Positions 41,357 through 54,599 of a stretch of 64,000 bases of DNA are shown here, piece by piece. The notes beneath the pieces were generated by a model. It was given only the letters and a program-made list of their open reading frames with translations, searched no databases and had not been told where the DNA came from. Made by a program: the position numbers and the translations under genes. Every line of letters begins with the position of its first letter. Position 1 is the stretch's first letter. The DNA is from Cryptomeria japonica (lineage: Eukaryota > Streptophyta > Pinopsida > Cupressales > Cupressaceae): assembly GCF_030272615.1 (NCBI RefSeq), contig NC_081412.1, forward strand, positions 695,152,083 to 695,216,082. Direction: 5' to 3'.

Positions 41357-44300
41357 GAAGGATTGGAGGTATTTCATCCATTTCAGATGCCTATTGCTTA
41401 TCTTCTCTTGAGTATTTATGTAACTCAATGCCTGATTGTCTGTGAACACTAAAAATTCCTTTGGAAGTAGGTAATGCCTCCATTTCTTTAATGACTGCAC
41501 TAATGCATACAACTCTAGGTCGTAAGCTAAGTATTTCTTCTTTGCTTCACTAAGCTTCTCATTGAAAAATACCATAGGTCTCCCCTCTTGACTCAACATG
41601 CCACCTACTACAACTCCACTTGCATCACACTACAAGGTGAATAGCTTATCAAACGTAGGTAGGATAAGGATAGGTTTTGTGGCTACTTCCTATTTCAACA
41701 ATTGAAATGCTTTGTTAGCCTACTTAGTCCATTTAAACTTAGTTTTCAGACCTCCTTTAATGGTGTCAAGGACTAGTGCACATATACCACTGAAATTCCT
41801 CACAAATTTCCTATAGAATTTAGCTAATCCATGGAAACTTCTTACCTCAATCCCTGTTTTAGGTGCAGGCCAATTCAAGATTACCTCCACTTTGCTTGGA
41901 TCCATCTTCAAGGTTCCTTTAGATACCACAAATCCTAAGTAAACCAGCTCTTGCTTCAAGAAGTCACACTTCTCAAGGTTGATGGATAGTTTCTCTTCAT
42001 GCAACCTTTCTAAAACTAACCTCAAATGCTCAAGGTGCTCTTCCTTGGTTCTGTTATAAATGAGAATGTCATCTAGGTACACCACCACAAATCTGCCTGT
42101 GAAGTCTTTCAACATCTCATTCATCAACCTCATGAAAGTTCTTGGAGCATTAGTAAGCCCAAATGGCATCACAAGCCATTCATACAATCCATCTGTGGTT
42201 TTAAAAGCAGTCTTCCACTCATCACCCTCCTTAATTCTTATCTAGTGATAACCACTTTTAAGGTCTAGCTTGGTGAAATACATAGCCCCTCCTAAACAAT
42301 CCATTAGATCCTCTATTCTAGGCTTAGGAAACCTATATCTTATGGTAATCCTATTGATTGCTCCTGAGTTAGTGCATAGTCTCCACTTACCACCTTTTTT
42401 TGATGCTAGCACTACCGAGACTGCACATGGGCTGATGCTCTTCTTAATCAGTCCTTGTTCCAAAAACTCCTGCACTTGCCTTGCTACTTCCTTATTCTGA
42501 TCAGATGTGAGCTTATATGCAGCCTTATTAGGTAAGGATGCACCAGGAACAAAATATATTTGATGACTTATAGACCTTCTTGGTGGGAGTGTTGCAGGTG
42601 CTCCATCACTTACTATGTCCTTAAACTTTTGCAACATCTACTTTACCTCCTTGGGTACTTATGTTTGCAACTTGTCTTCTTTCTCACATGGCTTCACAAA
42701 GATGGCACACTTCACTATCTCCTCCTCATGTAACAAATTTAGGAACTCTTTACCAGTAGCCATTAAAACACTAGGTATTTTTGAAGTTCCCTCTTCATCC
42801 TTTGTCAAAGCCTAAATCTTGAAGGTCTTGCTATCCTTCTTGAATGATATGGAGTTCTCCTCTCCATCATAGATCACCTTCCTATCAAATTTCTAGGGTC
42901 TTCCTAGCAATAAGTGACATGCATCCATAGGCAACACATCACAAAGGATCTTATCCTTATATCCTCCAATAGAAAACTCTACCCAAGTCTGCTCATTGAC
43001 TAGCACACTCTGTCCTTTGTTCAACCAAGTCACCTTGTAAGGATTAGTGTGGGGTATTCTTGTGAGTTTCAACTTTCTCACTACCTCTTCTAAGATGATG
43101 TTGTCAGTTGAGCCTGTATCAACTATCACCTTGCACACTTTACCAAGAACTTTGCATCTCACCCTAAACAATGCTCTCCTATGTTTGGGTTCCTCCTTAA
43201 CCGACTGTCTGATTAGAAACCTATTGAACATCAGATTCTCACCAACTTCTGATTCAATCTAGTCCACATCTGGTGTCTTGTTGCTTGAAGAGTCTTCTTG
43301 TGCATAAACAACCCTCTTTCCACTATTTGATGAGGTAGGCTTGTCAGGACATCTATATGTCGAGTGTCCCAATTGTCCACAATTGTAACACTTCATAGTT
43401 GCAAAATAGGAGTTACCTCTACCGATACTTCTACCCCTATTTTGACCACCTTGTGCACCTCTTCCTCTAGAATGTCCTCCTTTGAGATTGGTTTCACTAC
43501 CATGCTCAGTCAACTTGGCTTCTCCTTGGTTTCTTGGCTCATTTGTCTTGCTTTGGTAACCACCTCGGTGATTCACTTGGTCTCTACCTCTGCCTCTACC
43601 TCTGTTATGGGAGTCTCCTTTCCTTTTGTTCCTCTCTTCTACCTTGACAACAAGTTGATGACATTTCTGAATAGTAGTAGGAGTCCATAGGTTTATCTCC
43701 TCTTGTATGTTCCACTTTAGGCCGCTTAGATACCTAGCCACCTTGATAGATTCATCTTCTTGAACCTTTGATCTAAGACATAGCTTTTGGAACTCTTCGA
43801 TGTAGGAGGTTACATCAAGATCTTTCTGCTTCAATCCTTGTCTCTTCTTATGAAGTTGGACTTCATAATCCTCTGGTAAGTAGTTCTCCTTAATCTTACT
43901 CACCATAGCTTTCCAATTTGCAATTGGTAGCTTTCCCATGCTAACCTTTTCTTCTTGTAGGTACTCCCACCATGTCAAAGCTACTCCCCTTAACCTTGAT
44001 TTGGAAACTTTAACCTTCTAAGCCTCTATCACTCCTTCACACTCAAAGTGGTTTTCCATGCCCTCAATCCATTCCATAATAGTGTCTATGTCCATTCTTC
44101 CACTGAAATGAGGCAATCCTTCAAAAGCTTTGGTGTTCAAAGCCTTGATAGCCTTCATAAAAGGTTCTTCATTGTACAAGGGATCTAGTTTAGGAATTAT
44201 GTCATCTATGTCTATGGTTCTCTTGCTTTTACACTTGGTGTCTTCATCCCAAGGTTCATGTGTTCTCTAATCCATGACTTCCTGCAATTTATCCCTTATC

Positions 44301-44380
44301 TCACTCATTGCTGCTTCAAGGAGTCTATTCTTCTCATTCTATTCTTCCACCTCTCTAGCCAGCTCTACATTAGTAACCAT
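41357..44380 (-). pseudogene. CHR-2 gag, protease, RT and RNase H
   Basis: One reading frame runs from an ATG at 44380 to the TAT-1 insertion and is broken by stops only. Gag (44380-43259) has TWWEYL and KIKENYLPEDY motifs, an RG-rich stretch and a zinc knuckle CYNCGQLGHSTYRC near 43346-43390. The protease (43231-42893) has VDTGSTDNI and LLLGRP. RT (42637-41720) has [23 protein letters not shown] and YLDDILIYN, all apparently intact. RNase H starts before 41599 (SQEGRP, FTDNQALSYI) and is cut by TAT-1 after KWMKYLQ. Stops lie near 44275, 43257, 42892, 42640, 42240 and 41600. The frame resumes at 22665. Confidence 0.88.
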
Positions 44381-44444
44381 TTTTCTCTCCCCTACCGATT
44401 CACCCGTATATAGAGACATACACAGTCCAACAAGTCTTTCACTT

Positions 44445-44456
44445 GATCTAATACCA
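44445..44456 (-). other. CHR-2 primer binding site
   Basis: The minus strand reads TGGTATTAGATC, a decayed or variant form of TGGTATCAGAGC, three bases from the LTR. Confidence 0.7.
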
Positions 44457-44459
44457 ATC

Positions 44460-46073
44460 TGATGGGATGGGGTTTGGGATAGAATAGCCTAGTCTATGCT
44501 CTTGGATCCTTTTCTTGGATCACTTGGTGTTCTCCCCACACCCTAGGGTCTCTAGGACTTCCTTTTCTTGAGGAATCCCCTGACCTTGCCCAATCCACCC
44601 ACCAATGAGTTGGTTTGCTACTCCTAAGGTCTCACCTTACTCATGAGACTCAAAACCCCTTACTATGGCTAATAAGGGCTAATCTTGCTCCACACCTCCC
44701 ACAGTCTTAGCAAGGTTGTTTCAAGGTCTTAAATCATGTTTTACATCCCTCCATGTGCTCCCAAGAAGTTTCTTCCTTCATCCTTTCTACCGATTTCACT
44801 GTTTTGTGATTTTGCTTATAAAATAGGGCTACAAGGATTAGGACCAAATAGGCCTCCTAACTGGACTTCTAGGGATTTCTCTCTCAAATGATGCATACAA
44901 AACCCTAACTCCCAAAATGGACTACCATTAAATTGGCAAGGGCTTAAAGATTTTATAGGGTTTTTTTTGCCTCCAAGTGGTCATATAGTGCCTAAGGTGA
45001 ATTTTGGGGTTTTACAAGGATTTTATGAGGGTTTTGCAGTCTGCCTGGGTCATAGTGAAGGTCTTGAGTATTTTCCACCTTGTATGGATTGGTGGAGGCC
45101 CCTCCTTCACACCAATGTTTCTTCAAACACTCCTCTACACTTCCACCAAAGTATGCCCTCTCCACTTTTCAACCTTGCTCTCCAGGACCTCTGCAATCTG
45201 ACCTCTCCTAACCGGGCACTGTCCAGTCTTGCCTAGGAGTAGGTCTTTTCTTGGCCTTCCTACATTTTGAAGGGCCCTAATTGCTTGGGAATAATTTACA
45301 GGGTCTTCAAATCCATTCCCCATGGTTTGATGGTGGTTCCACAATAGGGAATGGAGTTAAGACTTCATTTACACAATCCTGTCCAAAACTAGACAGTAAG
45401 AAGATAGTTTACAAACTATTTACACACACACTCAACCTGCAAATAAAAACCTAAAATAATTGCTTGAAATGAAAGTATTTACACCATGACAAACTTTCCA
45501 CATAGATTCAGATGTTTTTTCAATCCATTAACTCGCTTGCTTTCTTCATTCAAACTGACTGGTAACAATTTTTACAGTCTCAATCTGATATCTTTTCTAG
45601 GGCCGTACAAAGTTTGACATTCTAACCCTTGCATTTTGGGTTTGTAAGAACTTATAGTACCTATACCCCAGTTTGTGTGCCCAAACTAGGGTTTTCCAGA
45701 CTAACTTAAAGAATTTGACATTATGGTGGAAAAGTTGCTTGACAACTTTTAAAAGTTGTCATGTAACTTTTGCAACTTTTGAGCAACTTTCCCAATGTTG
45801 CTTTTTATGACTGCTAGACCCACAATGGGACAACCTAAGGACACCACCATGTTAGAAAGAACCCCTAAACACTTCCAAGACACACATACCCTCCATTTTC
45901 AAGAAAATCATAATCTTGACTCATGACCCCTAAGATCTCCACTAGGACCCTAACTAGGACCTAGTCTAGCACACATGAGCTCATAGCTCTTATTCATGTA
46001 CAAGGCTTCATAAGAAGCATATCACCAACAAGGAAAAGAAAGAGAAAGAGTTTGGAAGGGTGCTCCTACACCA
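44460..46073 (-). repeat. CHR-2 5' LTR
   Basis: 1,614 bp, collinear with 19460-21070; the palindrome is kept at 45741-45760. Confidence 0.9.
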
Positions 46074-47250
46074 GTTACCCCCTATGAGAAGTATCAGTCA
46101 TTACATGGACCTGGTTCCTGGAGCTAGTTTCCCTAATAAAGAACACACTAGATGACACCGACAAAGAAGGAGGAGATGAATAGACAAGTGCAAGATTTGT
46201 TGAGGAAAGGTTTGATCAGAGAATGTTTGAGTCCTTGTGTAGTACCAATAGTGCTAGCACCTAAGAAGAATGGAGAATGGAGGATGTGTACCAACTCTAG
46301 AGCAATAAAAAAGATCATAGTAAAGTACAAATTTCCCTTACCTAGGATGGACAACATAATGGATTGTTTGAGTGGAGCCAAATACTACACAAAGATAGAC
46401 TTGTAAAGTAAACCATCAGATCAGAATAAAAGAAGGAGATGAGTGAAATACAACATTAAAGCCTAATAAAGGGTTGTATGAATGGTTGGTGATGCCTTTT
46501 AGATTGACTAATGCATCGAATACTTTCATGAGATTGATGAATGAGGTATTGAAGAAATTCTTGGGTAAGTTTGTTATTGTATATTTGGAAGACATTTTGA
46601 TATTTAGTAAGACAAAGGAAGAACATATGTTGCATTTAAGACAAGTTCTGTAGAGGTTGAGGGAATAGAAGTTGTTGATAAACATTAAGAAGTGTAGTTT
46701 CATGAAGGAAGAATTAGTCTATTGGGATTTGTGATATCTATGGATGGATTGAAGATGGATTCTGAGAATGTGAGAGAAATTTTTGAATGGTCTACACTAA
46801 AAAGCTTTGGAGAGGTAAGATCATTTCATGGATTGACTAGTTTCTAGTGGAAGTTTATAAAAAAAATTAGTTTGATTTGTAGCCCTATGACAAAAGAAAT
46901 GAGAAGAGATAGAAAGGATTTCAAGTGGACAATCAAAGCAAATAGGAGCTTTGAATTGTTGAAGCAAAAGGTGATAGAGCAGCCTCTGTTGGCTTTACTG
47001 AATTTTAACAAAGTCTTTCAAGTGTACTATGATGCCAGTGGAAATGCAATTGGAGAAGTATTAAGTTAGGAAGGAAGGCTAGTAGCATATTCTAGTAAAA
47101 TGTTGAATTATGCAAGGAGAATATATTCAATGTATGATCAGGAATTTTATGCCATAGTTCAAGCATTGAAGAAGTGGAGACATTATTTGTTTCTTGAGTT
47201 TGTGTTGTATACAGATCATCAAGCTTTGTGGTATTTGAACAATCAGAGTA
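46074..47250 (+). pseudogene. CHR-1 reverse transcriptase and RNase H
   Basis: Continues the CHR-1 pol frame after CHR-2 (PPMRSISHYMDLVPG at 46079 onward). RT motifs are VLAPKKNGEWRMCTNSRA (46252-46305), FPLPRMDNIMDCLSGAKYYT (46330-46390) and, after frame changes, MPFRLTNAS (46490-46520) and [10 protein letters not shown] near 46587, where the catalytic YLDD has become YLED. RNase H begins VYYDASGNAIG (about 47020) and runs to DHQALWYLNNQS near 47250. Several stops are present. The sequence then jumps directly to the integrase C-end: about 1.2 kb that should encode the RNase H tail and most of integrase is missing. Confidence 0.85.
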
Positions 47251-47973
47251 AGTAAACCAAAGTTTGGGAAATTTTTTGAGATGCTTAGTTGGGGAGAAAA
47301 TCGGAAATTGGGATTCAATTCTTGCACAAGAAGAATTTACCTACAATAATTCAGTGAAAAGGAGTACCGGAAGAACACCCTAGAGGTATATTGGAATTGA
47401 GAGATATCAGTAATGAAGACAAGAGGAGTACAGAGGTAGAAGAATTTGTAGATCATATGAAGGCTTTACATATTCAGGTTAAACAACATTTGGAGGATAT
47501 GAACAACAAATATAAGGAGAAAGCAGATGAGAAGAGAAAACAAAAGGAATTTGAAGTTGATGATGAAGTGATGGTGTATTTGAGAAAAGAAATATTTCCA
47601 ATTGGAACCTATAGCAAGTTGCAGATGAGGAAGTTTGGACTTTGCAATATCTTGAGGAAGTTCAGTTCTAGAAATCCATATGAAGTGGAGTTATCGAATA
47701 GTTTGAGTATTTCACCTTTATTCAATATTACAGATCTACAACAGTATCATGAACCAAAATTCGGTGAAGACAATGTTGCAGACTTGGAGAAATAGTTGCC
47801 CTGGAAGGTACCAAAGCAGATTGAAGACATTTTGGATAGTAGGATTGGGTGTAGTACCTAGAGCAGTCAGTACAAGGAGTATCTTGTGAAATGGAAGGAC
47901 ATACTAGTTGAAGATTCGTCTTGGATTTCTCAGGAAAAGGTGGACCACCTTGGTTTTCCTCTAACCCCAACAA
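47251..47973 (+). pseudogene. CHR-1 integrase C-end and chromodomain
   Basis: A 134-codon open part (47391-47795) holds ELRDISNEDKRS, a helical KQHLEDMNNKYKEKADEKRK segment and the EVDDEVMVYLRKE block of the integrase C-terminal domain. After a stop a chromodomain-like tail follows (QIEDILDSRIG, YLVKWKDI, EDSSWI at about 47817-47925). This tail is the mark of chromoviruses, in which it directs insertion toward modified chromatin. CHR-3 at 63250-63480 has nearly the same protein sequence. Confidence 0.85.
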
Positions 47974-48009
47974 AGTGAGGGACTAAATTTTTCAACAACC
48001 TCAGATGTC

Positions 48010-48692
48010 TGATGCAGGAGCATCCCCAATTCTTGGCAATCTTTCATCAACCAAAAATATTTCTTTTTAGTTTGTTTTAAGTTTTGCAATTTCAGCATTT
48101 TCTTCCATTGGCTCACCAAATCTTGTGGAGTTGGATTTTTCTTGAGGACATGATCATCTTCCTTATTCCTAGACCACAACGCATTTGGATCATTTTCCGG
48201 CAAGTTATCAATTCTAGATTTTGAGTCAGTTTTTTGACTTAGGACACCAGAACCGTTTGGACCTATTTGGTTTTGGTGAATCTCTCGGATCCCTTTCATA
48301 GCTTGCATAGCCCAGTTCATTGATTCCAATGTTCCCTAGCATGTGGTCGACCTTCCCTCTGATCCGCACTTCATCTTTTGGAATTTTTGGAAGAATCTCT
48401 TTGAGGAAGGCCGACCAGTTGGTTTTACACGTTTGATCTTGTTCTTCGGTATTCGATCCCTTTTGGGCTGATCGGATCTCCTTCGATCATATAAAACATT
48501 GTAATTGAGCATTAGAATTCATTATAGACAATAAAGAAGATAGATCTTAAGATTTAAAGGTCCCAAGTTGACCAATTTATGTAATTGAGCATGTATGTAG
48601 CAGGCCAGTGAGTTGAATCTTGTAATCCAAATGTTACCGGTTATTTGTAATCTATTTTCATGATCTAATTCATTCAGTTATGCATTGCCTCT
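48010..48692 (+). repeat. CHR-1 3' LTR, first part
   Basis: Starts TGATGCAGGAGC and matches the 5' LTR, including the part beyond the COP-gag insertion. Broken by DEL-1 at CCTCT. The 37 bases before it (47973-48009) lack a clear polypurine tract. Confidence 0.85.
48490..48496 (+). promoter_or_regulatory. TATA box in CHR-1 3' LTR
   Basis: GATCATATAAAACATTG, the counterpart of 17324-17330. Confidence 0.45.
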
Positions 48693-49306
48693 TGTCATGC
48701 CCAAAAATTCAGGGCAAGAACGGGATAAAAAAAAATTTAAATCACAACTTAAACCTTAAATTGACAAATATGAAATGCTATAACATGTTTTGTCTTAACT
48801 ATGTTTAGAGTTAACTTTATCTACTAGCTCAAGTATTCAAAAATAATTAAAATTAAATGCAGAATTCTAAGTGAATAGTTTTATTGTCTATTCAAATTTA
48901 ATCAATCAACTAATTTAGATAATTAAATGGCACAGGCAAAATTAATCTCTGCTAGCTATTAATTGATTTTAGAAACTAATTAAAATAGTCCTGGCATATA
49001 GTTATAATTATTCTTCTAGCATGAATTCATAATTAAAATGTGCTTGAATTAAATTAACTAAGGTACAATTAAGTCCATGACGAAAAATGTCCTATAAGGT
49101 TTAATTCCAAAAAAACCTATATCCAAGTATGTTAAATAAATCTCAAATTAATTTTTTTTTTTTTAGAAATACCCTTAGGTTGATTAAAAAATCAATGTTT
49201 GTCCACTTGATTTTATATACTCATAAGAATTCTACAAACACTAAATAAAATGTTAAAATCTAAAGATTTGCCTTATTCTTTAATATTCACAACTTTCTAT
49301 ATATAT

Positions 49307-49427
<121 letters not shown>

Positions 49428-49605
49428 GCTATATATTTAATTAATATAACAATTTTCCCAAATTTATAAAAACAAAACCATGTAAACCCTAACTAGGAAT
49501 TCGCATTATAAAATACCCCTTATTTTATAATTTACCATTTCTTATTACTACCCTAGCCCTACCTAGGCTAGGGTTTTATAATTTTATTTTTTGTTTAAGG
49601 AATTA

Positions 49606-49935
49606 TGCAAGGCCGAATGGAGTCCATGGTGGCGGCCATGGCAGATGGGCGGCGGTTTTGGGGAAGGCCAGGCATGGTGGTGCACAAAGCTCCACCATTG
49701 GGTCTCCCCACTGTGGGGGTCGCGGCCCACACAGTGGCCTTGGCCGTTGTGTGAGTCGCGGCCCGCATAGTGGCACGACCCACTGCGCAGAGCACGGCCT
49801 GCACAGGGAGTTGCGGCCTTCTGTAAGGGTCGTGGCCCGCATAGAGGCTACGACCTTTGTGAGAGTCACAGCCCGCACAGGGGTTGCGCCCCCTGCACGG
49901 CCGAAGCTCCGTGGAGGTTCTAAAACCTTGCTACC
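49606..49935. repeat. GC-rich imperfect 37-bp tandem island in DEL-1 LTR
   Basis: About five units of the type GTGAGTCGCGGCCCGCACAG plus TGGC and a GACC or GGCC end. It is very rich in CpG in an otherwise AT-rich LTR; the word GGCC and its neighbours could pair within the island. Confidence 0.8.
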
Positions 49936-52900
49936 CTCGATGCACAAATCTCTTTTTTTTTGGCTAAATTTTTTTATGTTTTTTTTTTATTTAAAAATAA
50001 AATAAAATATACTTATATATATATTTATGTATATAAGTATATATATATTTATTTTCATAGGAATTTATTATATAAATATATTTTATATATATATAAGTAT
50101 ATACATGTAATTTGCATGTATATAATTATATATTTAAATATATATATATATATATTTAATAGAAATTATATAATGAATAGACAAAAGTATTTTGATTTTA
50201 GGTATGTATTCGAATACAGGATCTTACTGTACTGAATACTGAAGTATTATATTGTTTTCTTTTGATTTACTTACTGTACAAACAAGGTAAATAACAAAAT
50301 TTAATATACTTAAAACAGTAAGTCTAGAACTATTTAATTCCTTTCCTTAATCTCCTAATTGCTAAAAGAAATAATTAGGCTAACTAAATATGGATTTTAT
50401 ATTCTGCCATAAGTAAATAACAGTTTTTTTTTTTAAAAAAAAAGAATTTAACAACAACTATATACAAATACGACTATTTAATTTAGATAGGCCATCCAGT
50501 TTCTAAATTTGAATCTCTGTAATTAAATATGTGATTATATTTTCTGCAACTTTATTTATCTAAAATCAATTCAACTTATCTTTAGAGATACGCTCATAGG
50601 GAATAAATGAAATATTTACATTCAAAACAACATGCATTAAAAATTTAAATCCTCTCTTTGCAATAGAATATGAACTTTAACATTTATTTTTCAAAACAAC
50701 ATGCATGCAAACATTAATTCATTTCTTTATTCGCTTGAATTATTTTATATGCATAAAAGGGGTAAAATAAATTTTATAGCTTTTCCAAAAACTATTATTT
50801 ACTAAACAAATATTAAAATCAGAAGAACTTTTGAGGAACTAAACCCAAATTTATTCATTTCCTCTTTTTTTTCTTACATTATAGCAAATAATAGATTTCA
50901 TCTCTTTAAATAACATTTAAAAGACACTATCGTCATTTTACAAATAGGTCTCTCATTATTAAAAATGAGGACTTTTAAAAACAAGATAATAAAAATATTT
51001 CATATCAAGTTTCTGCAACAAATAACTCCAGCCATATCCACATGTCCTATTCCTTTCTTTCAACAACTTGCATTAGATCAAAACCTATGACAATGGAGAG
51101 CTCACCACCCAGCCTAGGCTAACTAGTAGCCACCCTCGAGCTCGGAGAACCAAGCCCTAGACAAGTAACACACATGCAAACACAAAAGATAAGAGAATAC
51201 ACAAACTCAAATACAACCCCAACCTAGGCTACACTGCACCACACATTTGTGGTGTCTTTTCAAGGGTGGTAGCGGACCAAGTACCCTGAGGAGATTGCAA
51301 GTATGGTAAATCATATAGCCACCTCATGGCAAACCAAATACATCAGGTATAACAACCCCATATTCCTTATGCTCCCCAAGGCATTCATGCCTTATTTCCC
51401 TCCTTATGACACCCAATGCATAAACAAGCCATTCAGCAAGGGTCACATAAAATCCCTTGTGATCACTCTCATAACGAGAGCCTCTCACTCGAGGGTTGTC
51501 ACTTCTACCACCCACAAGACCATCCTCTCTCCCAAGAGTAGGAGGTCTTGATTACTCCCAAAACACATACATTGTATAAGCACCAAACACCAAATAAATT
51601 TCCAAGAAATACATGCAAGAAAACTAATCTTTTACACAAGCATTTCTTTCAAAACAACATGCAATAAGAAAACGTTACAAGAAAGGTAGAACCAACCTTA
51701 AACTGCCCAAAGGTATGCTAGTTTTGTTGAGGATGAGCAGCCCAATTTCACAAGTCTTTTCTTTCTACACTTAGTCAAATTCTCAATCCCAAATCTATCT
51801 TTTTCTTTTCAAAAAAATTTTGTCTCCAAAAATGGAGAGTGGGTGATTACCCACTAATTTTCTAATTCTTGCTTAAGAAGCCCTTTGTGAGAGTTCTCAC
51901 AATTTTCTCTAAACTGAAAAGGAAGGTAAGGTAAAATAGGAAAGGGAACTCTCATTCGAAAAGGAAGGTTCACAACTTAGTTCAAGTCTTCTAATTTCAA
52001 TTTTCGCACAACTTAGAAAAGTCACTTTTTAGGGTGTCTAAAAGGTCACATGGGAGTAGAAACTTGCCTAAAATTACCCCTAACCCTTAGGTATACCTTA
52101 TGGGCTTTAGGAAACCCTATTAAACTACCCCTAGGTGTCCATTTAACCCTTTTTTAACCCCTCTGAACTTTCTTTTCGGGTCAAACCTATGTTGACCATC
52201 CCAAAGATTCTTTACCCAAGGCATTTATGGAATCACATTACGTTAATTGAAAAAGCTATAGTTAAACAATTCCCTCCAAGAGACAAATCTAAAAACTCAA
52301 ACATAAATCCACACATGTGTCAAGTGACACAAAGAAAATACTTTTACAAAATTATACATGAAATCGTGTCTCTTGTTGGATTTAAACAAATCAATTAAAT
52401 AACATTTAACACACATGCATCATTTACTATTACGAATAAAATACGACACAAACGGGGTGTTATCTCTCCAAATAGACAAACCCTGGTTTTACAAACATAC
52501 ATAGGTCTAGGTTTGGTTCTCCATAATATTTCCATGGTCACATGGATAACTTCCTGTGCATCTCAATTACACATTAGTAACTTCAAATAACCTCATATAA
52601 TATAAAACACAAGAATAATAGTACACATCAAACACTCTGCATATGGTATATACATATGAAACAAATCAATACATCTTACATCCCAATAACTCCACATATG
52701 CAATTATCATAATTCTCCTAATTTTGATACATACATAAAACATACATCCTGATTCTATCATCATAATAAAGTCCTGCAATTCCAATAATGACATACATCA
52801 TTGCAAATCTATCCTATTCTAGAATTCATATAGAGATCTATATCATAATGCATATAAATGAAGCATCAACATACATCAATGTTATCCCAAATCATGGAAT

Positions 52901-53002
52901 CATATAAGTTCTAAATCAAAATGCATAAAATAAAGTATCCAAAAATAGTCTCAACATATAAGATCATTGAAATGCTGGAATGAGTCGGGGTGGGGCTTCA
53001 CA

Positions 53003-53014
53003 CCCTTCCCCTCT
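53003..53014 (-). other. DEL-1 polypurine tract
   Basis: The minus strand reads TAGAGGGGAAGGG directly before the LTR start TGTGAAGCCCC. Confidence 0.9.
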
Positions 53015-53030
53015 AGGCATGAACTTCCTC

Positions 53031-54599
53031 CTAGAGTTCATCAAAAAGGTGGGGGTACTCTGATCTCATACATGCTGCGTCCTCCCATGAAGCCATATCC
53101 TCATCATAGCAATCCCACTGGACCCTAACCTGGTCCAACTCTCGACCTCGAAGGGCTAGCGTCGGGCATGCCAAAATGCAAATGGGCTCCAAAGCTAGCT
53201 GCCCGTCTGACTCCACCTGCAAGGCATCCCAATCTAAAATATGAGACTCATGATAGATATATTTCCCCAAAACTGATACGTGAAACACATCATGGATACA
53301 TGATAGGCTAAGTGGCAATGCTAAATGGTAGGAAACTGGGTCTATCCTCTCAAGGATCTCAAAAGGTCCTACAAAGCGAGGTGTGAGCTTAGAACCCTTT
53401 CTATAATGGATTGGACTCTTATGCGGCATCACACTCAAGAAGACTCTGTCTCCAACCAAGTAGCTATGATCTATCCTCTTTGCATCTACATATTTCTTTT
53501 GTCTATCCTATGCCTCTCTTAGACATTTCCTAATCAAATCCACCTGCTGCTCCATATCCCAAACTATCTCAGGACCAACAGAAGCTCTGTCCTCTAAGCG
53601 GTCCCAACTCAACGATGTCCTACAAGGCCTGCCGTATGATGCCTGATAGGGTGGCATCCCAAAAGAAGTGTGATGCCCATTGTTATAGGCAAGCTCCACT
53701 AAGGGAAGCTACCCTTCCCATCTAGTCTGATGATCCATTATGTACATGCAAAGCATATCCTCTAACACCTGATTAACCCTCTCTATTTGACCATCTGTTT
53801 CCAGATGATAAGTTGTACTAAAGTTGAGCTTAGTACCCATAGTTGCCTGTAATACCCTCCAAAAGGAAGAAGTGAAGAGGGAATCCCTATCAGAAATAAT
53901 CTTATGTGGAATGCCATGAAGTCTGACAATGTCTCGCAAGAACACCTATGCTACCGCTGGTGCTGTGAAGGTAGTCCAAACTGGTGAAAAGTGAGCCACT
54001 TTGGTCAACTTGTCAACTGTCACCAAGATGGCATCATGGCGACGAGAAGACATAGGAAGACCAATGATGAAATCCATGGATATAGTATCCCACTTCCACT
54101 CTGGTATAGCATGAGACTGGAGCAACCCACTTGGATGGCGGTGCTCCGCCTTTACTCTCTGACACTCAAGGCATCGGGCTACTAACTCAGCAATGAGCTG
54201 CCACATTCCTGGCCAATGATATAACTGCCTCAAGTCAGCATGCATCTTTTTAACTTTGGGATGCACTACATAAGGATCTCTATGAGCCTCCATGACAATG
54301 AACTCTCGCAATCCCCTAGAGGAAGGTACATAGATGTGCCCTCTATGGTGTAATAGTCCATCGAACTCCAAAGAATAATCCACATATTTCCCCTCTAGAG
54401 TATCCTGAGACCATAACACCTGACAAACCTCTGAATACCATCCATCCTCTGGAAAATGCTGCAGTATACGGTCTCTCAAAGCCATTCCCATAGATATGGT
54501 GTATACCTCATGATGTCTCCTACTCAAAGCATCTGCAACTATGTTTTCCTTTCCTTTGATATAGTGAACATCAAAATCATATTCACACAAGAACTCCAT
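53031..54599 (-). pseudogene. DEL-1 RNase H tail, integrase and chromodomain-like end
   Basis: Open from 54599 (FLCEYDFDVHYIKGKENIVADALSRR is the RNase H/integrase link) through the zinc region (MHADLRQLYHWPGM and CLECQRVK) and core (SMDFIIGLP; ISDRDSLFTSSFW; TDGQIERVNQ) to KLTPRFVGPFEILERI and a tail with QVRVQWDCYDEDMASWED, a chromodomain-like end typical of Del/Tekay. Two or three stops break it (near 53945, 53705 and 53460), all without frame change. The natural end is at 53031. As DNA integration enzyme it is dead unless stops are bypassed. Confidence 0.9.

Larger units (their letters stand above)
19460..46073 (-). mobile_element. CHR-2, chromovirus, itself split by TAT-1
   Basis: The LTRs are 19460-21070 and 44460-46073 (about 1.6 kb, TGATGGGATGG...CTACACCA on plus). 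Target duplication is ATTAC at 19455-19459 and GTTAC at 46074-46078, one base apart. The minus strand reads LTR, primer site, gag, protease, reverse transcriptase, RNase H, then TAT-1, then integrase and chromodomain, polypurine tract, LTR. In the first 265 bases of the two LTRs I count about 13 differences, so it is older than TAT-1. Its proteins resemble CHR-1 and CHR-3, but its LTR does not. Confidence 0.9.

Noticed and set aside
49595-50005. ORFs of up to 115 codons on both strands in the DEL-1 GC-rich island
   Set aside because: They follow from the GC-rich tandem units, and the matching frames in the other LTR are broken.
51303-51551. Overlapping ORFs on both strands present in both DEL-1 LTRs (also 60531-60758)
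   Set aside because: LTRs are copies of each other, so sharing is not evidence of function, and most differences change amino acids. I see no domain.
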